A stretch of DNA of 64,000 nucleotides from Glandiceps talaboti (lineage: Eukaryota > Hemichordata > Enteropneusta > Spengelidae). Shown here one piece after another: positions 13,069 to 27,914 of this stretch (position 1 is its first letter; every line of letters starts with the position of its first letter). The DNA lies in assembly GCF_964340395.1 (NCBI RefSeq), contig NC_135549.1, forward strand, positions 4,695,501 to 4,759,500, in the 5' to 3' direction. The position numbers and the translations under genes are program-made. The notes beneath the pieces are model-generated. The model searched no databases and was not told the origin of the DNA. It saw only the letters and a list, made by a program, of their open reading frames with translations.

Positions 13069-15051
13069 AATTTTATATGAGTGCGTGTGTCCATTGTGCC
13101 TTATGGTTGGTGCACCGTAAGACCTAATCGTCAGAACGAGAACAAGATGTACTTTATTTCGATGGCCTTCTCGCTATGTCAATCCGTCTTTGTCACTTCT
13201 TTGGAATCCGATGTATCACGCTGTTTAACATTAACCCTTTGAACTACGTAGCCCTCGCACTACTGCATATTTCAACATGAATTAACCCCAATACTTCTCC
13301 TCAATACTTCCATTATATTTTCAAATACTTTCATAAATCTTATTCAAATTTATTTAACGCCTGTCGTGTTGTTTCTTTTCCGATTCTTTAACACGTCCAT
13401 TTTGATATCCACAGTGCGAACTCCTCATATCGTGTACATCAGTTACGTGTACAATACACATTATTTTTAATCATGTGTGGCAACTGTCAAGATTCTTGAT
13501 GAAGTCTTCTATTTTGAAATTTTCAAAAAGGGAAGCGTTAAAGTGTTGTTAATGCAGATGTCAACAATAATGACGTATTCCTTCAATCCTCCAACAAGGT
13601 GTAAGCTAAAGGCCCATGTTTTTGTTCATGTAATTCTTCACAAGTCTTCTCTCGGATAGATAATAATGATAAGAGTGTTAGCGTTGAATAGTGGCATGTC
13701 AAGAACAGATGATACATGGGCGAAATGTCGTGTAACTATTTGTACATGTGTATATTATGAAGTGTTCAATCCCAGATACTTCATGGCATGTTTGGAATGT
13801 CAACTCTCCAGCCTGCCAGGTTAAGGTTGATGGGTAAAACCTCCAAATGTAACATTCATATCACGTTTAGTTGGACATTTTTTGAATTTATTCACAAAAA
13901 TGATACTTTCCTGTTCATATTGGTTAAACAATTATGGGAATTTGTTAGTCGTTTCAAAATTGTATTAAAAAAATTAAGGTTGTAAAACGAATGTGGTTTA
14001 CTACACCATTGCATTGTAACTCAGTATTTAAGCCAATGTAAGATACTGACTTATCTGTGTAGAACGTAGAATATAGTTTTGAGTAGGTTTTGTTAGTCAA
14101 TTAGATCGCTAAAATGATGCAATGAAAGCATTTTGTTTATCAATTCAGAAATTCTGGCTTTACTGGCGACTTTGTTATTCTCAACCATTCGGTTATCAGC
14201 GAAGGTGTACTTACGGTTTGAGTGTTTTCAATATTATAGACATTGTATATAATGCTTGTTTTTCTCTAGTCTTTGCAATTAAAGGCAGTCAACGTTCAAA
14301 ATGCGATTTGGCGTATTCAGTTTGGTGAAACACGCATTACATATGTATATGTATGAACCATTTTGAGGTCATCCTGCTACTCCCGGAACATTCTTCAACA
14401 AACAGAAGTAATGACACTGATTATGATGCTAATTACTAATGTAGTAATATTACAGTCTATAATATTACACAATCAAACAAGTAGAAGCATTCATATATAC
14501 CGTGTATAAAACATGTAACAGTATGAACTGATTGTGAGTATGGAACTACTTCATTGCCCACCTTTCATTGTCCGCCAATATTCAATACATTTTACTATGG
14601 GCCTAATGTGATACCTTTGATCTGCTGCTCTTCGTTGCGCAACTCTAAGTCTTAGTATCGATTAGGAAAGGTCGTAAAATCTCTCTTATTATTACATGTC
14701 AACATTCCTGTCCATCAACCCACTGAGGTTCATGACCCTTACAGGTAACAGATGTCCAAGTACTTGTAATCGAGTGGTGTAATTATATCAGTGGCACTAG
14801 CTCAAGAGACTTCAATTGTCCAAATTCTGATTGAACAGGACGGAAAGTGGGAATAATGATCCCTTTGATACTCATCAATTATTGAAACGTTAAGTGTATA
14901 AATGTTCATCGTGCTAGTGAGAAGTACTGTAACAGTCATAGTAGACATAGCTGAAGCCATAGTAATAGTTTTCAAATAGAACATTTTATTGGCACTTGTT
15001 CAAGTACATGTATATTGTAAGTATAAACAGTTCACTGTCGACAATACCCTT

Positions 15052-15077
15052 CCCGATTAAAAAAGTGCTTTTTCGGG
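15052..15077. other. Imperfect hairpin CCCGA...AAAAAG/CTTTTTCGGG
   Basis: The 10-base right arm pairs with the left arm around a small bulge. No run of T follows and no gene is adjacent; function unknown. Confidence 0.4.
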
Positions 15078-15405
15078 TATGATTACTAAGTATATTATTT
15101 ACCACTCCAATGTTACTAAGCGGAAAATGCTTGTGGTTTAAGGGTTTTCTCACTTCTCGTTTTCGACTCGGAGAGGATAATAGCTAATTATTTAATAGTA
15201 GTATAGAACTGAGATATTCTCAATCAAATTTTCAGAATAACAGGTAAACACAATTTCCACAAGTGTCCGTTGTATCATACATCTTACTTTCAACTCTCGT
15301 AAAATAGTCTTAACTCGACAAAGTCACCAAGTTTACTATATTTTAAAAGATTCCATTAACAATAAACATTTCTCAATTAGGAACATAAGAAATGTCAATA
15401 AAATA

Positions 15406-15945
15406 GCAGCTATTTGAGATAAAAATTGACACGGGGTGCCAGAATATGAGGTAAATGAATATAGCTATTTGAGATACAAATTGACATGGGGTACTAGAAT
15501 ATGAGATAAACGAATATAGTTATTTGACATGGGGTGCCAGAATATGAAATAAACGAATATAGTTACTTGATATACAGATTGACACGGGGTGCCAGAATAT
15601 GAGGTAAACGAATATAGTTATTTGACATGGGGTGCCAGAATATGAGGTAAACGAATATAACTATTTGAGATACAATTTGACATGGGGTGCCAGAATATGA
15701 GGTAAACGAATATAGCTATTCGAGATACAAATTGACATGGGGTGCCAGAATATGAGATAAACGAATATAGTTATTTGACATGGGGTGCCAGAATATGAGA
15801 TAAACGAATATAGTTATTTGACATGGGGTGCCAGAATATTAGGTAAACGAATATAGTTACTTGATATACAGATTGACATGGAGTGATAGAATATGAAGTA
15901 AACGAATATAGTTATTTAAGAAATAAATGGACACAGGATGCCAGA
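15406..15945. repeat. Minisatellite of 55-bp and 43-bp units
   Basis: About eleven units share a core GGGGTGCCAGAATATGAGG followed by TAAACGAATATAG. Long units (55 bp) carry GAGATACAAATTGA or a TATACAGATTGA variant; short units (43 bp) lack 12 bp between two TTGA repeats. The order read by eye is L-L-S-L-S-L-L-S-S-L plus a diverged terminal unit. The last unit runs into non-repetitive sequence near 15945. Confidence 0.93.
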
Positions 15946-15949
15946 ACAT

Positions 15950-18900
15950 TAATCAAAAGTTCATAGTTACTATAGCAGTATTAACATTAGTAGTACCATC
16001 GACAATTCACTGTGGAGCTCAAGGCTTGTGGAATTCAGACCTCCCAAGCCTGTGGGCTTTTAGGTTATCAAAAATATGTAAGAGCGAGGGACGTGCAATA
16101 GAAGATATGTGAAGTGCGACACATTGTCGAATAAGCAAATATGCAAATTGACCTACTGAGGGCAAGAAAATATGATTCCCTATAGAGTAAAGTGTCTAAA
16201 CATAATCGCTTTACACATATATTCAGACACCTAATGCCCCCATTATTGAAATTTACCCAGCGTAGTCCTTTTACTCCATTATAGTATTGTTGCCCTCAAA
16301 ATGATGAACTAATAAGTATAGTCCACAATGTTCCACACAAGTTTAAGCCTTTATGCAGTCGCCACCAGCTTATATTTGGATTTCAACACGTCTTTATGAC
16401 TTTATCGATGACAAATTTATGAGACAAAAAGGTCAGGCATTATCATGGAAGGATAGCAACATTCTTTTGATGTTGAAAAATAATGGTATGAAATATGAAT
16501 ATTTTGCATTACTATTAAGTTGATTAGTTTCATCAAGACTACTAACGATGCATGACACAACGATATTCTAGTGACTGGTATTGTGATGGGGTGCGATAAT
16601 GACAAACAGACAGATGAGAAAGTGAAATGCTTGTGTTATTGTAACGCCAAATAATAATTATCTCGATATGCAACTGCTATAATAACAGTTAGTTTGATCA
16701 ATTTGCCACACAGAAGACTAATTAGATTCATGCATCATCGAATACATTCGAATTATTTCATTAGTTTGATTAATAAACACAGGCAAACGAAAACAATAAA
16801 AATACAGAAGATGAAACTCCTAAGGTTCAATATTTCGACGAAATTTAATTTCGAAGATGGAATTTTCGTATTTGCAGAAAATATCAATTATTAATACCGA
16901 TTTTAGTTGGACAAACGTAGACCAATCAAAACGTTACATCGAACTTGGTAAGGCAATTATAACTAAAACTAGTACAATTTAAGTGTGCTAGTTGTCGGGT
17001 TCACACACTTGTCCCGGGATAAACCCTGCAGTAACAAGGGATAGACGAACAGCGTATCCGATCCTATAATTGCAACCAGTGTCAACGGCTGTGCAACTGT
17101 AGGGGTTTAAATTTGCAGTTGTCCTTTCTTCCAATGATTCACATTTCCTACAGTTACAAGATTAGATTGGTTTATTTCATTAAATCAACAAAAGATAAAT
17201 CGACAGGACAGATATGCAAATGAAAATTGGTTGAATTACGCCTTCTTGCAAACCAGAGCTGATGTTTCTTCCGCGACACTGTCTTGGACGGTGCCGTAAA
17301 AAGAGGACGTGGTTGACGGCGATGGAATTACGTTGATAACCCATAAAGTCAAAGACTTGTTCCCAGTGGGGTCCAGGCAGTAATTTAAGATAAGCAGAAG
17401 CGTTAAAGTACAGGAAATTTAGGAAAAAAAGAAATAAAGAAACAATGGGGACAACCAAATCTAGTAGCCGAAAAACCACTGTTTTCCATATGCCTTAACT
17501 TACTGCATAAAATTGATTTAACACTTTTTAAAGATAAACTTTGGGGTATACGTTCAATTGATTCGTGTAATTGACGATGTACAGTTTCAGTCATATATGT
17601 TCGCAGCCTCACCCGTAACTCTTAAATTGTTACTACTTCGAATTCCCTAGTGCCATATCTATGAACAGAAGATACTTGAGTAAATTTATAAATGCTCATA
17701 GCCGGAGGTATTAGAGATTATGGGAGTATGTTGAAGCTTTTGTTGGTTTTCCCTAGTTTTAACATCCAGCATGATATACCCAGGGCATCGAGCAGCCCGG
17801 TACCTATGTGTGACCTACCCTACATAGATAGGATGAAGCGAACAATTTTATTTCGTAGGATTTGAAGTTTCTTCTTGCGATAATGAATGGGACCGAAGTA
17901 CCAGGATGAATATGAAAAGTGACATGGTGTTCATTCAGAGTCAAGGGTTTTGCGGGAACTTTTGGTGTGAAAATATGTATGCCGATAAAGGAATTTAAGC
18001 CTTGAAGTGCCTTTTTAAAGGTATTTGTTAACAATTGGAAGACCAGATAGACATTTGTCAAGTTTGAGTCCAAGTTGTTTGACAGAATTGCTAGCATAAA
18101 TATCATGTTGATTATAAGTTATTCTAAAAACCAGTTACCTTACGCATTTTGCGTTTTTAAACCAAATAGAATGAACTCTTTTCCCTAGATGGAGAAGAAG
18201 CTCATTGCCAGTCAAGCACCATTCTAGTTCTATAACACTAAAAAAGCACTTGGATTGGTATTCAAGTTCATGTAGCATACAACGCCACTCGGCTGTTCGT
18301 TAGCTGTTAGTATTGATGATTATACCGCGTCAAAGTGTTTCGACCACCATGTTGACTTTGGCTTATTTGCATGAAGTCAGACGTCATTGGAGGGAAGGAA
18401 GTTTGATTCAAAGTATAACTTTTCATCGTTTTTCTTGCAATGGGTGAAATTGCAATGCGCGACACATCATGTTTGTTACCACATACAAAAAATTCCACGC
18501 AGAAATCGTTTATCGGAGGACCACTAAAGTTTAAACCATTCGATTTTCGAGTATGGACACTTAAATCTAGATTTGTTGAAATTGAAATTTTACTGAAATG
18601 TTTTAATCTTAGGGAAAGCGCTTCACATTTCGGAATCATTGAATATTGATGCGCATTGAGAAATTGAGAGGCGATGAAAGAACAATTTCATAAGACGCAT
18701 AAAGTTTGATAGAATAAAATTGATATACTATCCAAGAATTAAGAGTCTTTGTGAGGAGCTGAGGAAATTTAGATCAAATATGAAAATTACAGTTGCCTGG
18801 TTAGCACTTAGATACCATCTTAGGCACGTTCATATAATCCTAATAAGTAATCCCTTTACGTCTTGGTATTCCGGCGATCGAAAGAGGTCTGCAAAAAAAA

Positions 18901-21900
18901 GTCGAGGTCGCAGTTGAACCAGTTGCTACGGGTGTGCGTATGTCACCACTCACTTGCTGAAGTTATACAAACTGTAAACTTCCACTACAATTTACCTATA
19001 GCAGGATCACTATTACTATAAAAGTATACTTGCTTTGACTACCGCCAAAACAAAGATATAGCGCCAATGCTTTGATCAACCTTAAAAATTAGCAGCAGAG
19101 AAAACGTGCAAGTTTATCCGCGGTTCTCTTTGTTCTTATCAGGAACGGGAAAGCCGAAGAATGGCATGTCGGAGAATTTGTATACCAACGCCGATTACAC
19201 AAATTTGTCGCAACGCCACAAAAAATGTCTCTATACGTTGTTGAATATAAAACATGGAAAGAGTTTGATTACGAACTGTTAAATCAATAGTAGTATCACT
19301 AACATGATAATGAAATGGCGTACTATCAACGTTTATACGATACGAGCTCGTCAAAAGGTGGAAACTATCGATGGAATTCCCATGATCAGAGAATACAAAA
19401 TGAGTCACTTGTCTGACTTGTGTCATTACTAGGATTGGGTATAAAAGCAATCGAAAGGGCTTGAGGTGGCTACTATACCTTCATTGATTACTTTAAAAGA
19501 AGTTTGAAAAGTATATCCTTGCAGTCAATAATCACAGCAAATAGGATTCCACATTATTTGTTATGATTATGTAATCAAATGACATATTTTTGTTATCGCC
19601 AACTTGAGTAGAAGTCATTCTGGAATTTGCACCATTCAATTAAAACTGTCAACTGTCATTTTTCGGAATTTTGATTCAAGCACGTCACTTTTACTAATTG
19701 GTGAATTTTACAGTTAGCTTGTGATGTATCTTGTGTGCTTATTCTGAAGTGGAATAATCAGTCATCATTTATTATTTAACCCAAGGACAAGTTCTCAATA
19801 AGATTGGAACAGATTATCAATGATTACTAGAAAAAATCACTTAATAAACTACAGTACTGCTCTATAGAAAATATTTTTCATTATTCCTTATTTCAGCCTT
19901 CCGGTGTCAATATTTGCAAACATTACTTACTCTTAGAGTTTAAAAGTTGTACTAGAGAGAAATTGTTATTTGTGTTGACTGTTAGTATCACAGACATAAG
20001 ACAGAACGCCTTATTTTTTCAAAAATGAATTTCCAGAAAATTTATCATCATATATGTATGGAATAATGGCAAAAACTCAAGCACTTTTAAAAATAGACGT
20101 TGACAAATTGTCTATTAGTAGATAACCTTTTGCATTGCAAACAACATTGACAAATATATTTATCTTATGTTTCAAGAAATGATTCTGTTAGACAATGAGA
20201 TGTCCTGCTCTGGGTGAATTGACAAAACTGATAAATTGATGTTCTATCTAAGGTGAACCGGAATAAACACCAGGATACTTTTTTGTACAAGACCTATACA
20301 TTGTATTGCAACAGCTTAAAGCTATAGAACGAATGACGTGTCTTCAAACCGTCATTATTTCTAGACATTCAGCATGATGGAGACAATTAGCTGTTAGTAT
20401 CCTTACCCTAGGGTTTTTATTTGCTTCCCTATATGCACAAAACGCCTTATGTGAAATACAAAAAAATAGATGATATATTGCTGTCTCTAAATATATTCCG
20501 TGCGCACGTTTAATCTAGTTGAGGTATGAAAGTATTGAGAACGTACGGTCATAACAATATTTTCATCAACATATGGTCACTGCGGACTCTACACATATAT
20601 TTGTATGATCGTAGACGATAAGTATCCTGCAACACGCAGTAGAATTTCAGAGTGAAACGTTGCTGTGGTTTTATATAAGTTATAATTTGAACCAATATGT
20701 GCATTAGGTAAATAAATACATATAACGACCTTTTCTGGGTTCCTTTTTGGAACGTGCCGTGATTATTGTCCATAACTGAAAGGATTGTTTCAATGGTTTA
20801 TTCATTGGGTGAATATTATTCTTAGCTACAGGAATGTTTGGTATTAAAAATTGTTAATCAACGATATCCGTAGGAATTGTGTCTGGGAATTACTGGGATC
20901 ACTTAGATTTTTATCTATCAGATGTTGTAGATGTCGTTATCACCTCCAACTGAGTGTCCCCGGGGTAAAACGTATATATAGCCTGCGCACAGTAGCCTTC
21001 GGGAAGACTCCGCAACGAAACGCTGTTCCATTTCCATTTGCATGAATAATTGTCCCTTTTCCTGGCAATCTGAATGTTCGAAATTGTGTTTTTTCCATTA
21101 GCCAAAGCGACCTAGCCGACTAGAATGCCACAATAATGGATTAAATAGAGGCGTCATTTGTTTTTGGTGCTTAAACCAAGAAGGTAATAAATGACAGACT
21201 AGTTAGAAAGTTACATTGGTAATGGTTGTATGTCATTGATATGAGTTCCAAAGTGAGTTGAAATAGCTTGGCAAATAATATATAGGTTCTAAAACAATGG
21301 TGTTTTAATGTTCGGACATTGATTGATGTTGTATGATCGTACTTGTACCTAAGTCGTGATATTATATCACTTAAGTCTCATATAGAATGTGTTAATTGTG
21401 GCCATACAAACATGTTTTGTTGTATTGAGTGAGTTTATACATCGTTCGAAGAATCTTCAATCCAACTAGCAATTTCCTTATAACTCTGTTATATACCTAT
21501 ACCCTTTGTACAGAGCACTATTGGTAGGTTTAGTTTGGGATTGCAATGGTTTTAACACGGCATGTAAATATTATAAATTTGCTTTCTGAGAAGTTAATTT
21601 ATATGGGGGCTGTTTTTAAATTGATTTAGATCTACATAATTCGCGTAACGCGATTTTGTGGAGTTAACCATGAAATTACTTTCAATGCATAGAATAATAT
21701 GATTTAGTTGCGAGTTCTTGCATGGTTTACTAGTTAAACCTATTGCAAAGTCCATCTTAAACCTGTCGGAATTTAGAAAGAATTATCGAATCCTCCAATT
21801 TTAAAAACCTCGTGACGTATACTTCGTGTATGCAAGTGTGGGCTGTGTTTACATGCAGGTTGTCAGCCAACGCGACATGTACACCTATGACGTATTCAAA

Positions 21901-24900
21901 ATTTACATAGTATCGTTAAGGTCAGTGGAGTATAGGTTCACAACACAAATCATAGTGTAAGTTCCTTGAACGTAAAATTCACATATCACTTTTTTTTTTC
22001 ATTTGACAAGGCAGTTACAGCCATAGCCTTGCAGTAGATATTACTACTGCCAAAGTACATGTCGGGCTTTACATAAATTGGAAAGATTTATTGCACAGGA
22101 ATGGCGAGTCCTAATCGCGTAATCATGGTCGAAAAATATCGAGCTGAAAATGAGTCTTGCAAGAGGCTATTACCTCCATTTATGCCTCTCTTTATGGCAT
22201 ATTATCATGTGAATGTCACTTACGATACAAGCGACGATATTAGAAGCTGTCAAAGTCACTTATGTTGGTAGTCACACGCGTATAAGTACTACTTTGAGTA
22301 GAAATTTAATCAGCCGATCAATTTAATGCTACGTATATCTATGGCGGCTACGTATAAGGTACCTGCGCATATGTTTTATTCTCACAAATCAGAGCTTCCA
22401 TTTCACTACCATCATAAACAAATCAATCAGGTATGCACTGTGATTTTGACAAGGATAGAACATGCACTTGACTTTAGAAACACATTAAGTCATTTTCTGG
22501 ATAATATAGCAGATTCGCAATTTCAAAGAAATTATCTGAACATGATAGTAATATTATTGTTTGTGACGTCACACAGAACGTTGATGGGCAACGTTTTAAC
22601 GTACGAAGTACTTCCAACTGTGTATTGCGAATCACCTTATATATCTATATATTATCGTATTAACGTATGTATGCAACATGGTTTTCATAAAAAAAACTGT
22701 ACATGAACGTGACTTTTTTTCTGAGAATAATAAACTTAGTTATATGCACATTCATTTGCTAAACATCGATATGATGATTTCCTTACGTTTTGAAAGACTC
22801 TTCCAATAGCTTTGTAAGATTGATTGTAAAATAAGGACACTATTAATATCACTGAAGTTCATTATAACATAAATTGAACCTATTATGACTCTAAGTACTA
22901 ATATTGGTTGGGATCACATTCTAACACACAATCAATTCTGTGGAAGATTGTATGTCATGGGCGAACTTGTGTGATAGACCTGCAAGCGGCGTAAATATAC
23001 TAATGTATGATGTGTGCATGGACAACAGTTTACAGGAGATTAATAGCGGTGCTAGGGCATTTACTTAGGAATAATTTTATCTACAGGTATTCATTGAATA
23101 ATGATCTTCTACCTAATATCATTGAAACTGAATGTAAATAGAGAATTGTGAAAACACTCAGAACACAGTAACGTCACTCACTCACTCAACTCCACAATAG
23201 TCAATAATTCTCACGCACGGCTGACATTAAGTTGCTGGATTAAACGTATGTCGCCTTTATGGAATTCTGAATGCAGTGTAACTATGACATGCAACGCATA
23301 TTACAATTTACATCAGATGAAAAAAGTTATTATCTGAACTCATTCGTTGTCTCTATAGTAATATTGGCAATGAAGACCAAATAATTAGCTGTATCAAGAG
23401 GAACACAAATAAATATAAGTACAATCATCTGCTAGCACCAATGTTTCGAACATAGTTGGTATCTTAGCCGTACTGAACTGAAAATCTGAAAAAAGCAGGC
23501 TAAACGCAAAATTTAATCTTAAATAACAGTGATTTGTAGAAAATCTCTTCCTTGAAAAACATCAAAAGAGTTTGAAAACCCCTCCGAAATAATTAGCTAA
23601 ATGTTAATGACTGGTTATAATGTTACGACACGTCATTTAGTTTGTTATTAACATTGAAACATTGAATATTAGAACACATTAAAGACATGTGAACTAAGAA
23701 CCTTGACACAATATGTGGATATACAGTAAGTTACAAAGGTAACCGCCTGTTAAACAAACTCAATCTTGTCATCTATATGCTAATGTGATCCTTTGATAAA
23801 CAAAATATTGTAAATTTACTAAAGAATTCCTTGAGTTGTAACGAATATGCCCGAGTTCGCAATATCTTTACTATAAATTTGTATTTCAATTAGTCAATAG
23901 AATTAAAGCTATTACCACAAACTATCTTCAACATTGAAAATAAACTCAGTATGATTTTAATGTTTATTTAATGATACGAAAAATTTAACGAATGTAATCA
24001 GGATTATAGCCTGAATGTATGCAATAAAAGTTAACAAAGTTCGCATACAATTTAGTTTTACTTTACCATTTAATAAATATTTAGTATCATAGCGTCACAA
24101 CCGTGTGTGATGGCGTCACGAGTATTTAAATGGTGTACAATCTTCTTTACCTGTGATCAAACTGATTGAATGGTACCTATGCATAGTGCAGACGTTTGAT
24201 AAATTATATATTGACCTCAATTTCTGTTCCGATAGCAATATTATGACGCAGTGTCGATACGTATACCACAGTCCGGTTATGGAGCTTTATGAGTTCAACA
24301 GATAAGAGATTGTTCACTCGATTTTTATCACGTAAAATCCATTCAGATAGTGTTTGGAATGCAAGGAGTTCAATTCCTTAAAGAATTTTGTTGTTGTTGA
24401 AATTTGTATTCGTGGCAAGTAACAACTCCTAAACATTATGATAAATCAGCATATTTTACTCAAAAGACGAATGTGATGTTGTTAGGTTATGCATTGACGG
24501 GCTGTGATGAACCTAAGATAGACTGTGCACTGCTTTGGAAAACTGGACAATGACTGGTTTAAATTAGATAAGCATATAACAATGTTGCGTTGTTCAAAAA
24601 TCTGACTGTAACTCAGTACAATCGTATATACATTGGTCTTTGTGACGAAAATCACTCAGAAAGAAATGAATTATTATGCAAACACGACTGTGTACTAAAA
24701 GTATTTGTACATGAAAGATTCATCGTATGAAACGTATGTTATTATTAATGTAGACATTAATCATAGTTGGATATTATTGAAATACTATCGACAGTGCTTT
24801 CTTGTCTACTCTACCATTGAACAATACATGGCTAAGATTTGCAACACATCATAAGTGCACTATTGCAGACGTTACCAGGAAACTGTAGTGTTGTGATACT

Positions 24901-24990
24901 TTTCATACTTTACAGCGTTTCTATGTACCGTCGAATTCAGGGTTTTTACTGACTACCTTATGTTATTACAATTGAGATTCATTACCTTAA
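15950..24990. other. Intron 2, middle part: no gene recognised
   Basis: AT-rich sequence with small open frames on both strands. Those at 17180-17612, 17804-18106, 18307-18639 and 19139-19450 on the - strand are the longest. None shows a known domain, a convincing splice pattern or a repeated-element signature. A perfect CRE octamer lies at 22564-22571. Confidence 0.5.
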
Positions 24991-25124
24991 GTTCACTTGA
25001 ACGATGCACCTTCTGAAAGAGACGTACTACGGTGTTCATTCTCAAATTAAGTCTCACGTTCACTTGAATGATACACTTTCTGAAGGAGACGTTCTACGGT
25101 GTTCAGTCTCAAATGAAGTCATCA
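24991..25124. repeat. Tandem duplication, 67-bp unit, two copies
   Basis: Both copies begin GTTCACTTGAA and share TTCTGAA-GAGACGT-CTACGGTGTTCA with about eight to ten differences (roughly 86 % identity by eye). A 61-codon open frame reads through it, but no function is visible. Confidence 0.85.
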
Positions 25125-26307
25125 TGCAGGAAGCACATATTGTGTGTTCGCGTTGCAATACACTGCCAATTCAATGTTCTTTGTGTTAGTATTGTGTTTG
25201 CTATTTTCACAATCGTCTCGTGTCAAACGTATATCTCCTTTGCGATATCATTGATTTCAAGCATAGCGCTAAAATGCAAATGTATTCATAAGTCACGTAC
25301 GTTTTTCTTGCCGACAATAAATGTTTGCACAAAATATTCTTATACTTCTATAAGGATGCAATCGAATATAAGATCGGTGGCAGTCATTCAAAAAAAATCT
25401 GAAAAGATTTAAGTCTAACTAAATCGCTGTATAGTTGTCTGATTTGGAGAGTTGATGTAAGTGTTTTTTTTAAACACAAACCACGGTTGCCCTTCTTTGA
25501 ACTACACTGAAGGACTTTGAAGATGCTGATAAAAAAGGAAAGAACTAGGCCGCTACCTAACAACGTTTCCTTTTCTCATATAACGCTACATTGTTGTGAA
25601 CAGTGAGGGGAAATGTGTTTTACTAAGAGCCGACAACCGAGCAGTGGAATTTGACACACATTTAGTTTAATCGGAGTAGTGCATTTTAATCAGAAACCAT
25701 GAGAATGTTGGTTAGCTTAAATTATGTTCTCATATTTCACACGTGTTATTTATCCATATACTTTCATTTCACATTGTCCTTGAAAGCATTAACAGTCGAA
25801 TGAACACGACGATTGGAAAACTATGATTACCGTCGGTCACATAATATATTGTAAAATGACAGTTAACCATTTGTTTTTTGATACATAAGACGTTTGTGAT
25901 GATTCCACAGACTATAATCTAGTTGTTGTAATGCCAGTGGTCGTGACATGAAGTACGGGAATGTCTGAAATGAGAGCATGTCTATGGCTTAGTATGCCAG
26001 TGCCCGGCATGTCCCGACACCGTATTATTAACAGTGTAAATATTACGTTTGATTATGAGGATTTCCATTAGGATTGTTGACCCATGTAGAGCGAAGATAT
26101 TTTTAATGAAATTATATTTTTTTAAACAGAAAGGTAGGGATACATAATGATAGAATTACAAATTGTAATCTGGGCACCATGTCGTACTTTTAATTCGTTT
26201 ACGATCTCATGATCTTATGATACATACTCTCGCAAGGAAAATATTTAAAGGTTTCAGGTCAACGTACATATTTATTGAAGTTGAATAACAGTATTATTGC
26301 ATACAAA

Positions 26308-26580
26308 CCATACCCATACATACATACATACATACATACATACATACATACATACATACATACATACATACAAACATACATACATACATACAAACACACA
26401 CACACACACATACATACATACATACATACATACATACATACATACATAGTACATACATACATACACACATACACACATACATACATACATACATACATAC
26501 ACACATACACACACACATACATGCATACATACATACATACATACATACATACATACATACATACATACATACATACATAC
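26308..26580. repeat. (CATA)n array with CACA variants
   Basis: About 270 bp of CATA units with interspersed CACA and CAAACA variants, in receptor intron 2. Confidence 0.98.
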
Positions 26581-27640
26581 AATATATAGACGGACGAAAG
26601 TCGTTTGAACTATTTTATATGTTACCACTCTTCTATTCACCATTGTAGTAGCGTGGAGGAAGCATATGTCATTAAGCTACCATGTCATGAAGTAAAGAGT
26701 AAACAGACTTTAATGTATTTGCACGAGAATGCTTATCATTGCAGGTTTTAGAATGACCAACTTGCCATGCTTTCACTGATAAGCATTTGGTTTATTTACA
26801 TTACCCTTGATGATAACATCTGTCCACAAGCAGTGCTCATATAAAAGAACATAAATCGTTTTCCTTTTCTTGTTTTTTTCACTTAAACCTGCTTAAACTA
26901 ACGACACAAATATACAACTTCACTGATCTACACAAATATCGTAGATCAATATACCGACTTTAGTGTTTTATTTACCAAAAGGATTTTGTATTTTTGGCGA
27001 AGGACCCAAAAGAACTGATTGATTCTCTACTGTAAGTTGAAGGACACCACCACATGTCTCATTATTCCAAATATTGCAAAGCTGGATTTGATATGCCAAT
27101 AGCCAGCTGACTGTGTTGAAACAAAACTAAGCTGTTAAGAAGGAAATAATAGTGGTATGGTCTCACCACTGGTTCGTATTGTGACGTGGGATTAAGCAAT
27201 GGAAGTCGATCACGCTTAAGTCAAAGGTCACGTTGTATTTGATTTCTCTTGATCCTTAGTTGATTAATTATTAACATTCAATTCTATGAATTCTGACATA
27301 TTTTTACCTCGTGGATATCAAGCCGGAAATTCATCTTTTCTTTTCTCCAAACAGGAAAAATTCAACACAAGAAGCAGCTATGTTTTTTCGAGAACAGCTG
27401 CTAAATACGATCTTGAATGAACGTTTATTCAAGGCTTCAAAAGCAATAGAAACATGTAGATGTAGATAGAGACAACACGTACATGTCTACAGTCTAGTTT
27501 GAGGACGTATAAAATCACCTACGAGTAAGAATTATATGACTTTATTAGAGTTTGAGAGTGTCTGAAATGGTTACCGCTGTAAGATTCTGTGACAATGTTA
27601 TTTGATACTTTCAAATGGTTGTCATACTTACTTACATATC

Positions 27641-27843
27641 CATCGATCGATCCATCCATCCATCCATCCATCCATTCATCCAGCCAGCCAGCCAGCCATC
27701 GAGCAATCCACTCATCCAAATGCACTCTATACCTACCTACCTACATACATACATACATACATACATACATACATACATACATGCGTACGTACATACATAC
27801 ATACATACATACATACATACATACATGCATGCATGCATGCATG

Positions 27844-27875
<32 letters not shown>

Positions 27876-27912
27876 TACATACATACATACATACATACAT
27901 ACATACATACTT
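27641..27912. repeat. Compound array: (ATCC)n-(AGCC)n, then (CATA)n with CGTA, GCAT and CACA blocks
   Basis: The ATCC and AGCC blocks (27641-27700) are followed after about 25 unique bases by CCTA and CATA units. The succession of tetranucleotides resembles that at 55485-55607. Confidence 0.96.
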
Positions 27913-27914
27913 TC

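Noticed and set aside
17804-18649. Pair of 100-110 codon frames on the - strand in intron 2
   Set aside because: No family motif, no conserved-looking domain, overlapping frames open on the + strand; best explained by chance.
19142-19290. Exon-like segment after a good acceptor (TTCTTATCAG) with an open + frame
   Set aside because: No acceptable donor before the stop and no resemblance to any receptor segment.
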